A DNA stretch of 64,000 bases from an uncultured cyanobacterium (GCA_937899645.1 CALCCD010000109.1:32428-96427); one strand, 5' to 3'; counted from the first letter of the stretch, positions 1-9,175 are shown. The notes: generated by a model not told the origin, from the letters alone. Made by a program: numbers and translations.

Positions 1-532
1 AAGTGTAAACCTCCGGCTCGTTCTGGAAAATAAACGCGGTGGCGTCGCCCTGATGGACGTCGAGATCGACGATGAGGATGCGATCGGCAAGGCCGTGTTT
101 GCGTAGATATCGCGCCGTCACGGCGATGTCATTAAAGATGCAAAAGCCCGAGCCGTAGCCGGGGTAAGCATGGTGCGTGCCGCCCGCCGTGTTGCACGCG
201 AGTCCGTGCTCGAGGGCGAGCTTGGCTGTCTCGATCGCGCCGCCTACCGCCATTCGCGTCCGGATCGTCACCTCAGGCGACCAGGGCAGGCCGATACGCC
301 GCTTCGCCTTCGCGTCCAGCGTACCCTCGCAGTAGTCGCGGATGTACTCCGAATTGTGGACGAGTTCGAGGGTTTCGTAAGGGGCGATCTGCGGCTCGAA
401 GACGCGATCGGGCCGGACGATTCCTTCACCGAGCAGCTTGTCGTAGAGCAGCTTGAACTTCGGCATCGGGAAGCGGTGGTCGTCGGGAATCGCCGCGACG
501 TACTGCGGGTGGTAGACGATCGGCAAACCCAT
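1..532 (-). CDS. Histone deacetylase / acetoin-utilisation family protein (3' end beyond window)
   Basis: Translating the minus strand from the ATG at 532 gives an open frame that runs off the left edge after about 177 residues. It contains the family's zinc/active-site landmarks in order: GGTHHAYPGYGSGFCIFND with the paired histidines, then the metal-binding stretch VDLDVHQGDAT. Bacterial members are zinc-dependent deacetylases of acetyl-lysine proteins or small acetylated amines in the cytoplasm; the substrate cannot be predicted here. The N-terminus MGLPIVYHPQY fits the short cyanobacterial form. The gene is incomplete only because of the window boundary. Confidence 0.88.
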   Translation of the reverse strand, partial: MGLPIVYHPQYVAAIPDDHRFPMPKFKLLYDKLLGEGIVRPDRVFEPQIAPYETLELVHNSEYIRDYCEGTLDAKAKRRIGLPWSPEVTIRTRMAVGGAIETAKLALEHGLACNTAGGTHHAYPGYGSGFCIFNDIAVTARYLRKHGLADRILIVDLDVHQGDATAFIFQNEPEVYT

Positions 533-621
533 ACGGCGTGCTGCGGAGTATTGCGAGGACGGGATGTAGCATACGGATAGATACCGTAACCCACTTTTCG
601 CAGCTTTATTGGGGGCGAATT

Positions 622-1125
622 ATGTCCGCGACCGTTTGGCAGTTTGGCAGCAACGATCCGAGCAACGTCGAGGCGCTGGAAACCATTCAGCAATGGTGGG
701 CGAGGCTGAGCGGCAAGTCCGTCACCTGGCAGCAGCGGGTAGGCAACGGCGGCGCGCCTGCCGAGCTGGACTGGGAGACACAGGGCTTTGACGAACAGTT
801 CGCGCTGGTTGCGCCGGAACTGAAAGGCATCACGGTATTTTGGTCGAAAGCAGGCGACGACGCGCGGCGCGACTTGACCGCCAGCCGCTTCGAGCTCGAT
901 CGCACTCAGCAGGCGCTGTTTATCACCCTGAAGTCGAAGCCGGACACGATCGTGCGGGTCGGCGTGCCGCAGCCAAAATACGAAAAGCTAACGCTCGATC
1001 CGTCGGTGGTGACGGTCGTGGATGGAACGCTAGTGCTGCGCGATCGCGGGCAAATGCTCGAAATACGCGCGAAACTCGCGCCAGAACAGCTCGCCCAACT
1101 GCAAAGCGACTTGGAACGCGCTTAA
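622..1125 (+). CDS. Conserved hypothetical protein, 167 aa
   Basis: The reading frame is open from 538, but the ATG at 622 (MSATVWQFGSNDPS) gives the best N-terminus and lies in the gap after the divergent deacetylase gene. The protein is soluble, has no signal peptide or membrane segment, and has a Trp-rich N-terminal part (WQFG, QQWW, VTWQ) followed by an alternating beta-strand pattern and a helical C-terminus. I do not recognise a named domain. Its codon use and HIP1 content match the neighbours, so it looks like a resident cyanobacterial gene of unknown function. Confidence 0.7.
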   Translation: MSATVWQFGSNDPSNVEALETIQQWWARLSGKSVTWQQRVGNGGAPAELDWETQGFDEQFALVAPELKGITVFWSKAGDDARRDLTASRFELDRTQQALFITLKSKPDTIVRVGVPQPKYEKLTLDPSVVTVVDGTLVLRDRGQMLEIRAKLAPEQLAQLQSDLERA

Positions 1126-1320
1126 CGCGCGCTTTGCGGATAGAAACTCGGATCGAGCGAAGCCTTCAGCGCAAAACAGGCGCACCTAATATACAAATGC
1201 GAACCAGTTGCAATTGTTAACAGGCGGTGCTTCAATTGCTACACGACTGTTGCATTCATATCGCAATAGGTATAAGGCAATAAACTGGCTAAGGCTACCC
1301 TACTGCAAGCGTGGAACAAG

Positions 1321-1339
1321 AAACTCCGTGGAGTTTTTT
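1321..1339 (+). terminator. Possible terminator or attenuator hairpin before futA
   Basis: AAACTCCGTGGAGTTTTTTG forms a short stem (AACTC/GAGTT, loop CCGTGG trimmed) running into six T residues. It lies about 195 nt after the hypothetical gene ending at 1125 and 64 nt before futA. It could end transcription of the former or attenuate the latter. The stem is short, so this is tentative. Confidence 0.35.
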
Positions 1340-1402
1340 GACTCGCGTTCCAGCAGCCAGCCCGTTTACACAACGAAGCTCTTTCGCTAGCGTGCTATCG
1401 CA

Positions 1403-2449
1403 ATGAACGTAAAACTAACCCGACGTACTTTCCTGGCAGGCGGAACCGCCCTCACGGCGCTCGTGATGAGTGGACTGCCGCGCCGTGCCGATGCTCAATC
1501 CGGCACGGTTAACCTCTACACCTCGCGCCACTACAACACCGACGAGGCGTTGTACGACTCGTTTATGAATGGCGAGATCAACATGATCGAAGCCAAGGCT
1601 GGCGAGTTGATCGAGCGCATCAAGAGCGAAGGAGTCAACAGCCCGGCAGACGTCTTTATGACAGTAGATGCCGGTAACCTCTGGCGCGCCGATCGCGACG
1701 GCCTGTTCTTGCCCGTCAACTCGTCGATGCTCGAAAGCAAAATCCCTGAAAACCTGCGCCACCCCAACGGCCACTGGTTTGGCTTCTCGAAGCGCGCTCG
1801 CGTCATCTACTATAACAAAGATCGCGTCAGCCCCTCCGACCTGTCCACCTACGAAGATCTCGCCGATTCCAAATGGCGCGGCAAGATTCTGATTCGTTCC
1901 TCGGGCAACATCTACAACCAGTCGCTAATTTCATCGCTGATCGCGGCGCACGGTGACGCAGCGATCGAAGAGTGGCTCGAAGGCTTCACCGCGAACTTCG
2001 CGCGCGAGCCGGAAGCAAACGACACCGCCCAAATTCGCGCTTGCGCGGATGGCGTTGGCGACATCGCGATCGCCAACAGCTACTACTTCGCACGCCTTGT
2101 GAAATCGACCGACCCCGCAGACCAAGAAGTCGTGCGTAAGGTCGGTATCTTCTTCCCGAACCAAGGTCGCGGCGAGCGCGGAGCCCACGTCAACATCAGC
2201 GGCGGCGGCGTTCTGGCGAACTCCCCGAACAAAAACGCTGCGGTGGCATTCCTGGAGCACCTGGCATCCGACCAGTCCCAGCAGTACTTCGCAGAAGGCA
2301 ACAACGAGTACCCGGTCGTCGAAGGCGTCAGTCTCGATCCCGTGCTCGCAGGCTTCGGCTCCTTCAACGCTGACCCGGTCAACGTCGCGCGCCTGGGTGA
2401 AAACCAACAGGCTGCAGTTCGCATGATGGATCGCGCTGGCTGGCGCTAG
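1403..2449 (+). CDS. futA: Iron(III) ABC transporter substrate-binding protein, FutA type
   Basis: The 348-residue protein begins with a twin-arginine signal (RRTFLAGG followed by a hydrophobic stretch, probable cleavage after ADA near residue 31). The mature part starts VNLYTSRHYNTDEALYDSF, the signature of the FutA/IdiA ferric-binding family. Tyrosines that ligate iron in the family are present in the NIYNQSL and IANSYYFARL regions. It would bind Fe3+ in the periplasm and deliver it to FutB/FutC, which are not in this window. Export by Tat fits folding with metal in the cytoplasm. It is followed by a TonB-like gene, which suggests a local iron-acquisition theme. Confidence 0.92.
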   Translation: MNVKLTRRTFLAGGTALTALVMSGLPRRADAQSGTVNLYTSRHYNTDEALYDSFMNGEINMIEAKAGELIERIKSEGVNSPADVFMTVDAGNLWRADRDGLFLPVNSSMLESKIPENLRHPNGHWFGFSKRARVIYYNKDRVSPSDLSTYEDLADSKWRGKILIRSSGNIYNQSLISSLIAAHGDAAIEEWLEGFTANFAREPEANDTAQIRACADGVGDIAIANSYYFARLVKSTDPADQEVVRKVGIFFPNQGRGERGAHVNISGGGVLANSPNKNAAVAFLEHLASDQSQQYFAEGNNEYPVVEGVSLDPVLAGFGSFNADPVNVARLGENQQAAVRMMDRAGWR

Positions 2450-2463
2450 ACGCCTCGGCCACT

Positions 2464-2481
2464 CGGGCGCTTCGGCGCTCG
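2464..2481 (+). terminator. GC-rich UUCG hairpin after futA
   Basis: CGGGCGC-TTCG-GCGCTCG forms a seven-pair stem with one G-U pair and a stable UUCG loop, 15 nt after the futA stop. The tail is only GTTTATCC, so it may be a weak terminator or a 3' stabiliser. Confidence 0.4.
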
Positions 2482-2822
2482 GTTTATCCATCAGTTTCTC
2501 CGCTTACGGCAGCGCTGGACGCACGCGATGCGTTCGGCGCTGTTCTTTTTTGCTTGATGCAGCTAGGATTCTCCCTCTCCGTCGTGGAGGAATTAGACCT
2601 GTTAGGATGCCGGAATTCTAAATCGCACGGATTTTTTTGATAATTCTCAATAACGCACGCGATATTCTCGCGGTGGCAAGAAGAATTTGAATATTGTGTA
2701 CTGCTCTCCGTGCGGGCGTTGCGTCGGCTTTGAGCGTACGGACCTTGTAGGAGGTTTGTCTTGTTCGAGAGAGCGGCGATCGCGGCTGTATGGAAAATTG
2801 GTTTTGAGTCCGAGTCTAGAAA
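2482..2822. other. Intergenic region before the TonB-like gene, no gene seen
   Basis: About 340 nt with lower GC than the flanking genes. A minus-strand frame crosses it, but its composition and its overlap with the start of the downstream gene argue against coding. It probably carries the promoter of the TonB-like gene; I see no clear Fur-type palindrome. Confidence 0.4.
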
Positions 2823-3584
2823 ATGAGGCCCAAGCGCACTATCGATCGCCTGAAGTTTGCGATATTTCTCGTCTTGTCGGGTGCTGCTCACATTGCCTTG
2901 CTGCGGCGACCGCTCCCGCCCGAACTGGATGTCGAGTCGGGCTTAGAAGACACGAGCGTCGGTCAGGAGATCCCGATCGACGCGCTTGTCGATGTGCCGC
3001 CGCCGCTCGGAGTGCCGATTCCCGAGCCGACGCCGGAAGCGATCCCCGAGCCGATTCCGACGCCGTCGCCTTCGCCAACGCCCTCACCAACGCCGAGCCC
3101 GTCTCCCAAACCGGCTTCGACGCCGAGATCTTCCCCAAAGGCAAGCCCAACGCCCGCGCCGAGCCCCAGTCCTGGCGCAACGCCGACCCCAACTCCGTCG
3201 CCGTCGCCAACGCCCTCACCAACGCCAACGCCAACCCCGACTCCGACTCCGACGCCAACCCCGACGCCAAGTTTTCCCCACTTCGAGGGCGCGCAGAGTG
3301 GCTGCTACGGCTCAGAGGCGTGCTACGAGGTTGCGGGCGCGACGCGGCAAACGGTGATGGACGACCTGGAACCCCGCCTTAGAGGCGAAGGCTACACTGT
3401 CGTACCCTATGACGAACTTGGAGACGAGGCGAACTACCGAATTTTCGAGCTGACCAAAGACGACGGCACGGTGCAGTTCTTACACGTTTTGACCGAGTGG
3501 TCGCCAGAGACTCAAGACGTGACGTCTTATGAATTTAGCGATCGCCCGCTGAGCATCGATGAGCTGAAATCGGGGGATCGTTAG
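2823..3584 (+). CDS. TonB-like protein with long Pro/Thr/Ser spacer
   Basis: This 253-residue protein has a single N-terminal membrane segment (about residues 11-27) containing SGAAH, that is S19-x3-H23, matching the conserved SxxxH of the TonB transmembrane helix that contacts ExbB/ExbD. Residues about 55-150 are a degenerate PTPSP repeat, a rigid spacer able to cross periplasm and peptidoglycan. The roughly 90-residue C-terminal domain has two cysteines (CYGSEAC) and a beta-rich pattern, but is not an obvious classical TonB C-terminus. By position after futA, I infer energy transduction to an outer-membrane iron receptor. ExbBD are not in the window. Confidence 0.6.
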   Translation: MRPKRTIDRLKFAIFLVLSGAAHIALLRRPLPPELDVESGLEDTSVGQEIPIDALVDVPPPLGVPIPEPTPEAIPEPIPTPSPSPTPSPTPSPSPKPASTPRSSPKASPTPAPSPSPGATPTPTPSPSPTPSPTPTPTPTPTPTPTPTPSFPHFEGAQSGCYGSEACYEVAGATRQTVMDDLEPRLRGEGYTVVPYDELGDEANYRIFELTKDDGTVQFLHVLTEWSPETQDVTSYEFSDRPLSIDELKSGDR

Positions 3585-3646
3585 TTGCGTCCCTGGCTAG
3601 AAAGTGCGAGTTCTCTCATTCGAGAAACGTACCAATCACGACAAAA

Positions 3647-3689
3647 GCGACGGGGAGCGCGCTCCAAATGTGGAGGCACTCCCCGTCGC
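3647..3689. terminator. Strong bidirectional hairpin terminator between convergent genes
   Basis: GCGACGGGGAG at 3647-3657 pairs perfectly with CTCCCCGTCGC at 3679-3689 (11 pairs), and inner CTCC/GGAG pairs extend the stem. Read leftward it is followed by TTTTGT, so it suits the minus-strand coiled-coil gene best. It also lies just after the TonB-like gene reading rightward. Confidence 0.75.
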
Positions 3690-3798
3690 AATTCTGTCTG
3701 ACTTTCGGGATGCGGCTATGCGGGGGCGGCTTCTGCCCGTAGGGCGTCGGGCTCTAGTGATGTCGCGTTGCGCACGCGCCGTCGCAGCGCCCTGCTCT

Positions 3799-4116
3799 CT
3801 ATTTCGCTGCTGATTGGAGATAGGCAATGGCCTTATCGACGCCGGACTGCAGTTCGCCAACGGCGCTCTCGAAGCTGGCGTGAATCTCTTTCCAGGCATC
3901 GTCACCGGCTTGTTGCAAGTTCTCGAAGTACTGCGCGGCTTTCTGGCGCTGCTGCTCGAGTTCTTTCTCCGTTTCCAGATATTCGGCTTTGGCCGTATTT
4001 GCCTTGGCTTTGACTTCTTCTAAGCGCGCTTCGATCAGGTCGATCTTGGCCTGAGCTTGCTTTTCGAGAGTTTCGCGGGTTTCGTTACCGATATTTTCTA
4101 GAGATTGGGTACTCAT
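3799..4116 (-). CDS. Small coiled-coil protein, 105 aa
   Basis: The start is fixed at 4116 by a good ribosome site (AAAGGAGAAG, 3 nt before ATG). The protein MSTQSLENIGNETRETLEKQ continues as almost uninterrupted charged heptads with no membrane segment or signal: an alpha-helical coiled coil over about residues 12-90. A possible role is as a structural or membrane-associated small protein, but no domain is recognised. It is the last of three leftward genes and ends before the strong hairpin at 3647-3689. Confidence 0.72.
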   Translation of the reverse strand: MSTQSLENIGNETRETLEKQAQAKIDLIEARLEEVKAKANTAKAEYLETEKELEQQRQKAAQYFENLQQAGDDAWKEIHASFESAVGELQSGVDKAIAYLQSAAK

Positions 4117-4189
4117 ATACTTCTCCTTTGTTTTGCTGTGTTCAAAAGTTGACGGTTCACACGTGGCTACCGAGGTCGGATGCTTGCGT

Positions 4190-4603
4190 CTAGGCCGCTT
4201 CGCCCATGCGCTGCGAGGCCGTGGTGCAACGTTGGCGCAGTCCTTCGATCGCCGAGTCGAGCTGGTAGTAAAGCTCTCGCCAAGAGTGGCCGCGAGTGCG
4301 CCGCAGCTGCTCGAAGTCTGCAATTGTCAAATCACGTGCGAGCCGAAGGTTACGCAGGCTAGCGAAATACTTCTGACGGTTCTCGACGTTGAAGTCGCGA
4401 GCCTGAGTGAAAAGATCTTCGCAGCAGCGCAGGGCGTGGCCCAGGCGGCTGGCGAGCTCGCGTTGCATGATGCGGCAACTGCGTTCGGAGGGCAGCGCCT
4501 CCGTCGGCGGCGCGATCGCCGGATCTCGCGACACTTGACGTCGATACGCCGAAGAATTTAGAGACTGCCGGGCTCGGGGGTGAAAGGTGATGAGAAATTG
4601 CAT
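4190..4603 (-). CDS. Hypothetical protein, 137 aa
   Basis: A mostly helical, Arg- and Cys-containing protein with no signal peptide or membrane helix. The C-terminal half (MQRELASRLGHALRCCEDLF onward) is the most protein-like part and could be an alternative start at 4468. No strong ribosome site precedes either start. It lies 73 nt before the coiled-coil gene and after the Psb34-like gene, all leftward, so a small operon is possible. I do not recognise the family. Confidence 0.5.
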   Translation of the reverse strand: MQFLITFHPRARQSLNSSAYRRQVSRDPAIAPPTEALPSERSCRIMQRELASRLGHALRCCEDLFTQARDFNVENRQKYFASLRNLRLARDLTIADFEQLRRTRGHSWRELYYQLDSAIEGLRQRCTTASQRMGEAA

Positions 4604-4650
4604 TGCGGTTGCGACGGTTGGAGTGGACGTGGGGCACGTAGGGCTTTTGC

Positions 4651-5139
4651 CTAGATGACGCCGACGCCTTTACCTCGCGTGTCCGCATGCACGGTCAATT
4701 CGCCATCTTCATCGGTTTGCTGGACTTCCCGACGCTTGTTGGCACGTGCTTCTTCGACGGCTTGGTTGCGTTCGCGCATGTCGCCCGGAACCTCTGCGTA
4801 GATTTCCGGCACGATCGCGTGGTTGTTGGCTAGACCTTCGCGATCGACCGTGTAACCGTTCGTCGTATTGAAGTTACCTTCCGATTCGGGCGTGCTGCCG
4901 AACGACTGGCCTTCGCGGGCTTGACGCTCTGCGGTTTCTGCCGAAATCATAAAGCGGTCGTAGCCGTCCGTTTCGAGTTCGTCTTTGGGCTTCGGTGCGC
5001 CTGTGCCCTTCCAGCCGACCGGGCGCTTGGAAGCAAACCAGGCGATGCTGCCAATCGTGGCGGCGGCGGCAAATCCAGCGAAGAGCAGAAGCGAAGCTGC
5101 GTAGGGAAAGTGCGAAGTCGGTGCAGTCGGTAAGTCCAT
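4651..5139 (-). CDS. Membrane protein with Psb34/ssl1498-like motif, 162 aa
   Basis: The start at 5139 is supported by GGAGACC about 5 nt upstream; the frame is open further upstream but without a better site. One membrane helix lies at about residues 13-33, followed by KRPVGWKGTG. Residues about 93-117 read GYTVDREGLANNHAIVPEIY, which resembles the start of the cyanobacterial ssl1498/Psb34 light-harvesting-like family (YTxDxxGxxNNxAxxPxxY). That family assists photosystem II assembly. Unlike Psb34, the motif here follows a membrane segment and is succeeded by a charged tail with no second helix, so the function is only suggested. Confidence 0.6.
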   Translation of the reverse strand: MDLPTAPTSHFPYAASLLLFAGFAAAATIGSIAWFASKRPVGWKGTGAPKPKDELETDGYDRFMISAETAERQAREGQSFGSTPESEGNFNTTNGYTVDREGLANNHAIVPEIYAEVPGDMRERNQAVEEARANKRREVQQTDEDGELTVHADTRGKGVGVI

Positions 5140-5485
5140 ACAAGGTCTCCAATTCAACAAAGCCAGTGGGATTTCGCACGTCCTGCTGACTTCTTTTACG
5201 GCAGGCCCGAGCCGTGGGCGAAGGCCGAACCGGCTGGCGATGTTCGCGCCGGTTGTCGTAAGTCTCGGGTTCGGTTCCGGTCGTTTCACTTCAGTGATGA
5301 AGCCGCCGGTTGCGAGGCCGCTGCAAGAGAGCGGTGACTGATTAAAGTCTCAAAGGCTCTGTGCGGTTGCGGTGGCGTTCTCTCGAACTCGATGTATTCA
5401 AGTTATCTTCCGAGGCACTTGGAGCACATGGCTCGAAAGGTAGAAGTTGAAATTTTTCGGTGGCCCGATTTCTAACTATTGGCAT

Positions 5486-6757
5486 CTAACTATCGGCATA
5501 CTTCGGGGCTACTTCGATCGCCTCGACGTCCACTTCGCCATCGCCCAGACGCACCACCAGCCGGTCGCCGGGTTGCACCTCTGCCGCCGATCGCACGATC
5601 GCCCCACCCGGATCGCGCAGCAGGGCGTAACCGCGCCGCAGGACTGCACTGGGGTCGAGGGCGGCCAGGGTCTCGCGCCGCGCCGCGCACTGCTGTCGCT
5701 CGCGATCGAGCCGAGCTTGGGTCGCGAACCGCAGGCGATCGCGCAGGGATGTCAGCGTCGCCCGCTCGCGAGCGAGTCGTTTTCGGAGCTGAGCGGGCAG
5801 CGGCGTCGTCTGAAGGTTGGCAAGGCGCTGGCGCTGGCGATCGAGCTGGGTTTGGGTTGCGGCTCGGAGGCGATCGCGGTGATGTTGGAGATCGGCGCTC
5901 AGGTCGGCCAGGTTCGGCACGACCCGCTCGGCGGCGGCGGTGGGTGTATGGGCGCAAGCATCGGCGACTAGATCCGCTAGGGATTCGTCGCGCTGGTGGC
6001 CGATGCCGGTAATCACCGGAGTGGGGGAGCAAGCGATCGCGCGGACGCCGCGTTCGTCATCGAACGCCGCCAGGTCTTCACGCGCGCCGCCGCCCCGCGC
6101 CAGGATAACGACCTTCGCACGCCCGTCTGCCGCCAGCCGCGCAAATGCCGCCGCGATCGAGGCTGGAGCCAGGTCGCCCTGGACGATCGCGGGGGAAAAC
6201 AGCACGTTTAGACCGGGGTAGCATTGGGTTAGGGTGCGCTGAATGTCCCCCCAGGCGGCGGCTTGGGGCGAGGAGATAACGCCGATCGCCTGCGGGTGGT
6301 TCGGCAGCGGGCGCTTGCGATCGACCTCGAACAGTCCCTCGGCCCGCAGCCGCTCGCGAAGCTGCTCGCGCTGGAGCGCCTGCAAACCCTCGCCGACGGG
6401 AAAGACGCGATCGGCAATAATTTTGTAGTCGCTACGCGGGGCGTAGATCTGCATCTTGCCGATGACGACGAACTGCTGGCCGGGCTTGGGCAGTGCGGGC
6501 TGCTTGGGCAGCAGCGATCGCCACAGCACCGCACTCAGCGAGGCGCTGGACTCCGGGTCGCGCAGCGTAAAAAATAGACCGCTACTCGACAGGTTGGCGC
6601 TCGAGACTTCGCCGACCACCGCGATCGCGCTGAGCTGGGCGTCGCCTTCGATGAGAGCCTTAAGGTAGTCTGTGACGCCGCCCACCGACAGCACGCCGCC
6701 CGCAAAGTTCTCCAAAGTGACCTCTAGAGCCTCGCGGGAAAATTCCATTGCGTCCAT
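5486..6757 (-). CDS. xseA: Exodeoxyribonuclease VII large subunit
   Basis: This 423-residue protein has the N-terminal OB-fold (about residues 20-115, including VVGEVSSANLSSSGLFFTLRD), the catalytic region with ITGIGHQRDESLADLVAD near residue 250, a central coiled coil (about 285-370), and a C-terminal RGYALLRD segment typical of XseA. With XseB it degrades single-stranded DNA in both directions to short oligonucleotides in mismatch repair and recombination. No xseB lies next to it. It is divergent from recA, giving a DNA-repair pair around a shared 286-nt promoter region. Confidence 0.95.
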   Translation of the reverse strand: MDAMEFSREALEVTLENFAGGVLSVGGVTDYLKALIEGDAQLSAIAVVGEVSSANLSSSGLFFTLRDPESSASLSAVLWRSLLPKQPALPKPGQQFVVIGKMQIYAPRSDYKIIADRVFPVGEGLQALQREQLRERLRAEGLFEVDRKRPLPNHPQAIGVISSPQAAAWGDIQRTLTQCYPGLNVLFSPAIVQGDLAPASIAAAFARLAADGRAKVVILARGGGAREDLAAFDDERGVRAIACSPTPVITGIGHQRDESLADLVADACAHTPTAAAERVVPNLADLSADLQHHRDRLRAATQTQLDRQRQRLANLQTTPLPAQLRKRLARERATLTSLRDRLRFATQARLDRERQQCAARRETLAALDPSAVLRRGYALLRDPGGAIVRSAAEVQPGDRLVVRLGDGEVDVEAIEVAPKYADS

Positions 6758-7043
6758 CGCGTCTATGACTTCTCCAGTGGCGAGTGTAATGAGTGAGGAA
6801 TGCGCTAGAATAAAGTACGTATTTCATTTGTAGCCGATCGCGTCCCGCCTGCCAACCTTGCGCCCGCGACCCAAAGTTCGATTCATGGGCGACCCAAGGC
6901 GCGACTTCTGAGTAATCCAAAGCGCGATCGGCAAGGTTGTTAGAATCGAAGCCCAGCTCGCCCCTCAGCTTGCCCCGGAGTCTTCTCCGTCGGCACTGTG
7001 CGCGTCCGCCGACTGTCAAACCCCGCTTTTTTGCCGCACACTC
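6758..7043. promoter_or_regulatory. Divergent xseA/recA promoter region
   Basis: 286 nt separate the two starts. An AT-richer stretch lies around 6788-6835 (AGAATAAAGTACGTATTTC). It contains AGTAC but not a full cyanobacterial LexA consensus, so SOS control cannot be claimed. Confidence 0.4.
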
Positions 7044-8108
7044 ATGGCCAAATCGACCGACACGAACCCCGACAAGCAAAAGGCCCTCGACCTCGTTCTC
7101 AATCAAATCGAGCGTGCCTATGGGAAAAATGCCATTATGCGCCTCGGCGATGCGCCCCAGATGCGCGTTGCTACGATCGGTACCGGCGCGCTGACCCTCG
7201 ACCTGGCCCTCGGCGGCGGCCTGCCCAAGGGCCGCATTATCGAGATCTACGGCCCAGAAAGCTCGGGTAAAACCACCGTGGCGCTCCACGCGCTCGCCGA
7301 AGTTCAGCGCGAAGGTGGCATCGCGGCCTTCGTCGATGCCGAGCACGCCCTCGACCCGGTCTACGCTGGCGCGCTGGGCGTGGACGTGGAGAACCTGCTG
7401 GTCTCTCAGCCCGACACCGGTGAGATGGGCCTGGAGATTGTCGATCAGCTGGTGCGCTCGATGGCCGTCGATCTCGTGGTTGTGGACTCGGTGGCGGCGC
7501 TGGTGCCGCGATCGGAAATCGAAGGCGAAATGGGCGACGTCCACGTCGGCCTGCAAGCGCGACTGATGAGCCAAGCCCTGCGGAAAATCACCGGCAATAT
7601 CGGCAAATCGAGCTGCACGGTGATTTTCCTCAACCAGCTCCGCCAGAAAATCGGCATCAGCTACGGCAACCCGGAAGTCACCACCGGCGGGAACGCCCTC
7701 AAGTTTTACTCCTCGGTGCGCCTCGATATCCGCCGTATTCAAACCCTGAAGAAAGGCACGGAAGAGTACGGCATCCGAGCCAAGGTCAAGGTCGCCAAAA
7801 ACAAAGTCGCGCCGCCATTCCGTATCGCCGAATTCGACGTGCTGTTCGGTAAGGGCATTTCGCGATTGGGCTGTTTGCTGGATATGGCCGAGGCGGAAGG
7901 CATTATCAAGCGTCGCGGAGCCTGGTACAGCTACGAGGGCGACAACCTCGGTCAAGGGCGCGACAATACGGTGAAGTACATGGAAGAGAATCCTGACTTT
8001 GCCGCATCGATCGACACGATCGTGCGCGACAAGCTCGGCATCGCTGTGGAGGGCGAGGAGGCAGGAGCGGAGGCCGAGGCGGAATCGGCTCAAGCGAAAG
8101 AAAAGTAG
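7044..8108 (+). CDS. recA: Recombinase RecA
   Basis: A full-length 354-residue RecA. It has the Walker A motif GPESSGKTT near residue 70, Walker [13 protein letters not shown], the L1/L2 DNA-binding loops, the ATPase-linked QLRQKIG motif, and [19 protein letters not shown]. It forms ATP-dependent filaments on single-stranded DNA, drives strand exchange and activates LexA-type cleavage. The C-terminal tail is Glu/Ala-rich ([18 protein letters not shown]), as is usual for its acidic autoregulatory tail. Confidence 0.98.
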   Translation: MAKSTDTNPDKQKALDLVLNQIERAYGKNAIMRLGDAPQMRVATIGTGALTLDLALGGGLPKGRIIEIYGPESSGKTTVALHALAEVQREGGIAAFVDAEHALDPVYAGALGVDVENLLVSQPDTGEMGLEIVDQLVRSMAVDLVVVDSVAALVPRSEIEGEMGDVHVGLQARLMSQALRKITGNIGKSSCTVIFLNQLRQKIGISYGNPEVTTGGNALKFYSSVRLDIRRIQTLKKGTEEYGIRAKVKVAKNKVAPPFRIAEFDVLFGKGISRLGCLLDMAEAEGIIKRRGAWYSYEGDNLGQGRDNTVKYMEENPDFAASIDTIVRDKLGIAVEGEEAGAEAEAESAQAKEK

Positions 8109-8377
8109 CGCTCGTTCTCGCCTCCCCTAGAGGCCGTGTTTCAAAGAGCCAATTGCGGCGAGTCAATTGCGGCAAGAGTATTTCAGCACGATGCCTCGAA
8201 CCCTCAAGGTAAAGATGTCGGTAGTGACGCAACCGTAATGGTATTCCCGGCTTGAGTTGCCGAATCGCAACGGTTTCAGCAGTCAGGGATCGTTACGCTG
8301 CATTAGTACCAAGATGCCGTTCGAGATCTTCAACAGGGCTGAAATATTTTTGCCGCTTCCTTCACGATCGGGCCGCG

Positions 8378-9175
8378 ATGATGACTGAGGCAAACAGTTT
8401 CAACTTAGGCTCGATCGAGAGCCAGTATCAAAGAGACGGCTACGTTAAAATATCTGACGGCTTCGATGGGATTGAATTAAGAGAAGTTGTCTCCGTCGTT
8501 TCTAGGTTCCATAATTGCTGGAAGCAAGAAAATGGTAAGACCTTATTGAAAGGAGCTGTGAACTCGTCTTACCTAACTGGAACACAGTATTTAAGCGATT
8601 TGGATCGATCAGCTCTCTTCTGGTTTATTTCGTCTAGCAAAATCGCCCGCATTATATCGGAGCTGCCTTTCCAAAGAGCGGCATTTATGAACGCTCAGTT
8701 ATTTTTCGATCCTGTAGACGCGAAGCGAAAGAATTACTGGCATCGGGATCCGCAGTACCACTTGTCCATCGATGAGCAGAAGAAGGTCTTAAGCGGCTCT
8801 GAGGTCATACATATCAGAATACCCCTGAGAAACGAGCCGGGCATCGAGCTGATTCCCGGCACTCACAGGCGCTGGGACTCAGAGGAAGAGTTGAAGGTCA
8901 GGCTAGAGCAATCGGGCAAGAAAAACCATCACGATATTTCTACTGGAGTTGTCGTTCCGCTCAGTAAAGGCGATGCTTTGGTATTTTCTGCAAACATCAT
9001 TCATCGAGGTCTGTATGGAAACGACAGACGATCGTTCGATTTGCTTTTCTGTGAAGCTAAGCCAGAGCTGGCGCAGTTTCTTCGTCGCGACTGCTTGCCA
9101 GACCGATCGATTCTAAGCAGTCTTGAAAATCCTCTCTGGTTTCAGAATGCGATCGATCTTAAAGGCAGGGATTAA
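8378..9175 (+). CDS. Phytanoyl-CoA dioxygenase (PhyH)-like Fe(II)/2-oxoglutarate oxygenase
   Basis: The ATG at 8378 (with another at 8381) is preferred over upstream open frame of poor composition. The 265-residue protein has the double-stranded beta-helix metal triad: HRD around residue 122, a distal His in IIHRGL near 210, and an oxoglutarate-binding Arg in DRRSFDL. IELIPGTHRRWDSEEEL matches PhyH-type hydroxylases. The substrate is unknown; relatives act on lipids, osmolytes and natural-product intermediates. Its DNA is clearly less GC-rich than neighbouring genes, and a mobile-like element follows, so horizontal acquisition is plausible. Confidence 0.8.
   Translation: MMTEANSFNLGSIESQYQRDGYVKISDGFDGIELREVVSVVSRFHNCWKQENGKTLLKGAVNSSYLTGTQYLSDLDRSALFWFISSSKIARIISELPFQRAAFMNAQLFFDPVDAKRKNYWHRDPQYHLSIDEQKKVLSGSEVIHIRIPLRNEPGIELIPGTHRRWDSEEELKVRLEQSGKKNHHDISTGVVVPLSKGDALVFSANIIHRGLYGNDRRSFDLLFCEAKPELAQFLRRDCLPDRSILSSLENPLWFQNAIDLKGRD

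Noticed and set aside
1208..1390. Short plus-strand frame upstream of futA
   Set aside because: No ribosome site, crosses the hairpin at 1321-1339 and is unlike protein.
1126..1402. Fur box upstream of futA
   Set aside because: No convincing 19-bp palindrome could be found by eye, though regulation by iron is plausible.
2484..2891. Minus-strand frame in the gap before the TonB-like gene
   Set aside because: Low-complexity composition, overlaps the start of a better gene and has no ribosome site.
3050..3270. Repetitive CCNACNCC tract as a possible CRISPR or satellite array
   Set aside because: The repeats are degenerate codons for Pro/Thr/Ser inside the TonB-like gene, with no spacers.
6758..7043. 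LexA/SOS box between xseA and recA
   Set aside because: Only AGTAC is present; the second half of the cyanobacterial consensus is missing.
6660..8093. Long minus-strand open frame opposite recA (477 codons)
   Set aside because: It is a mirror of recA in high-GC DNA; recA is full length and highly conserved, and the antisense product shows no family features.
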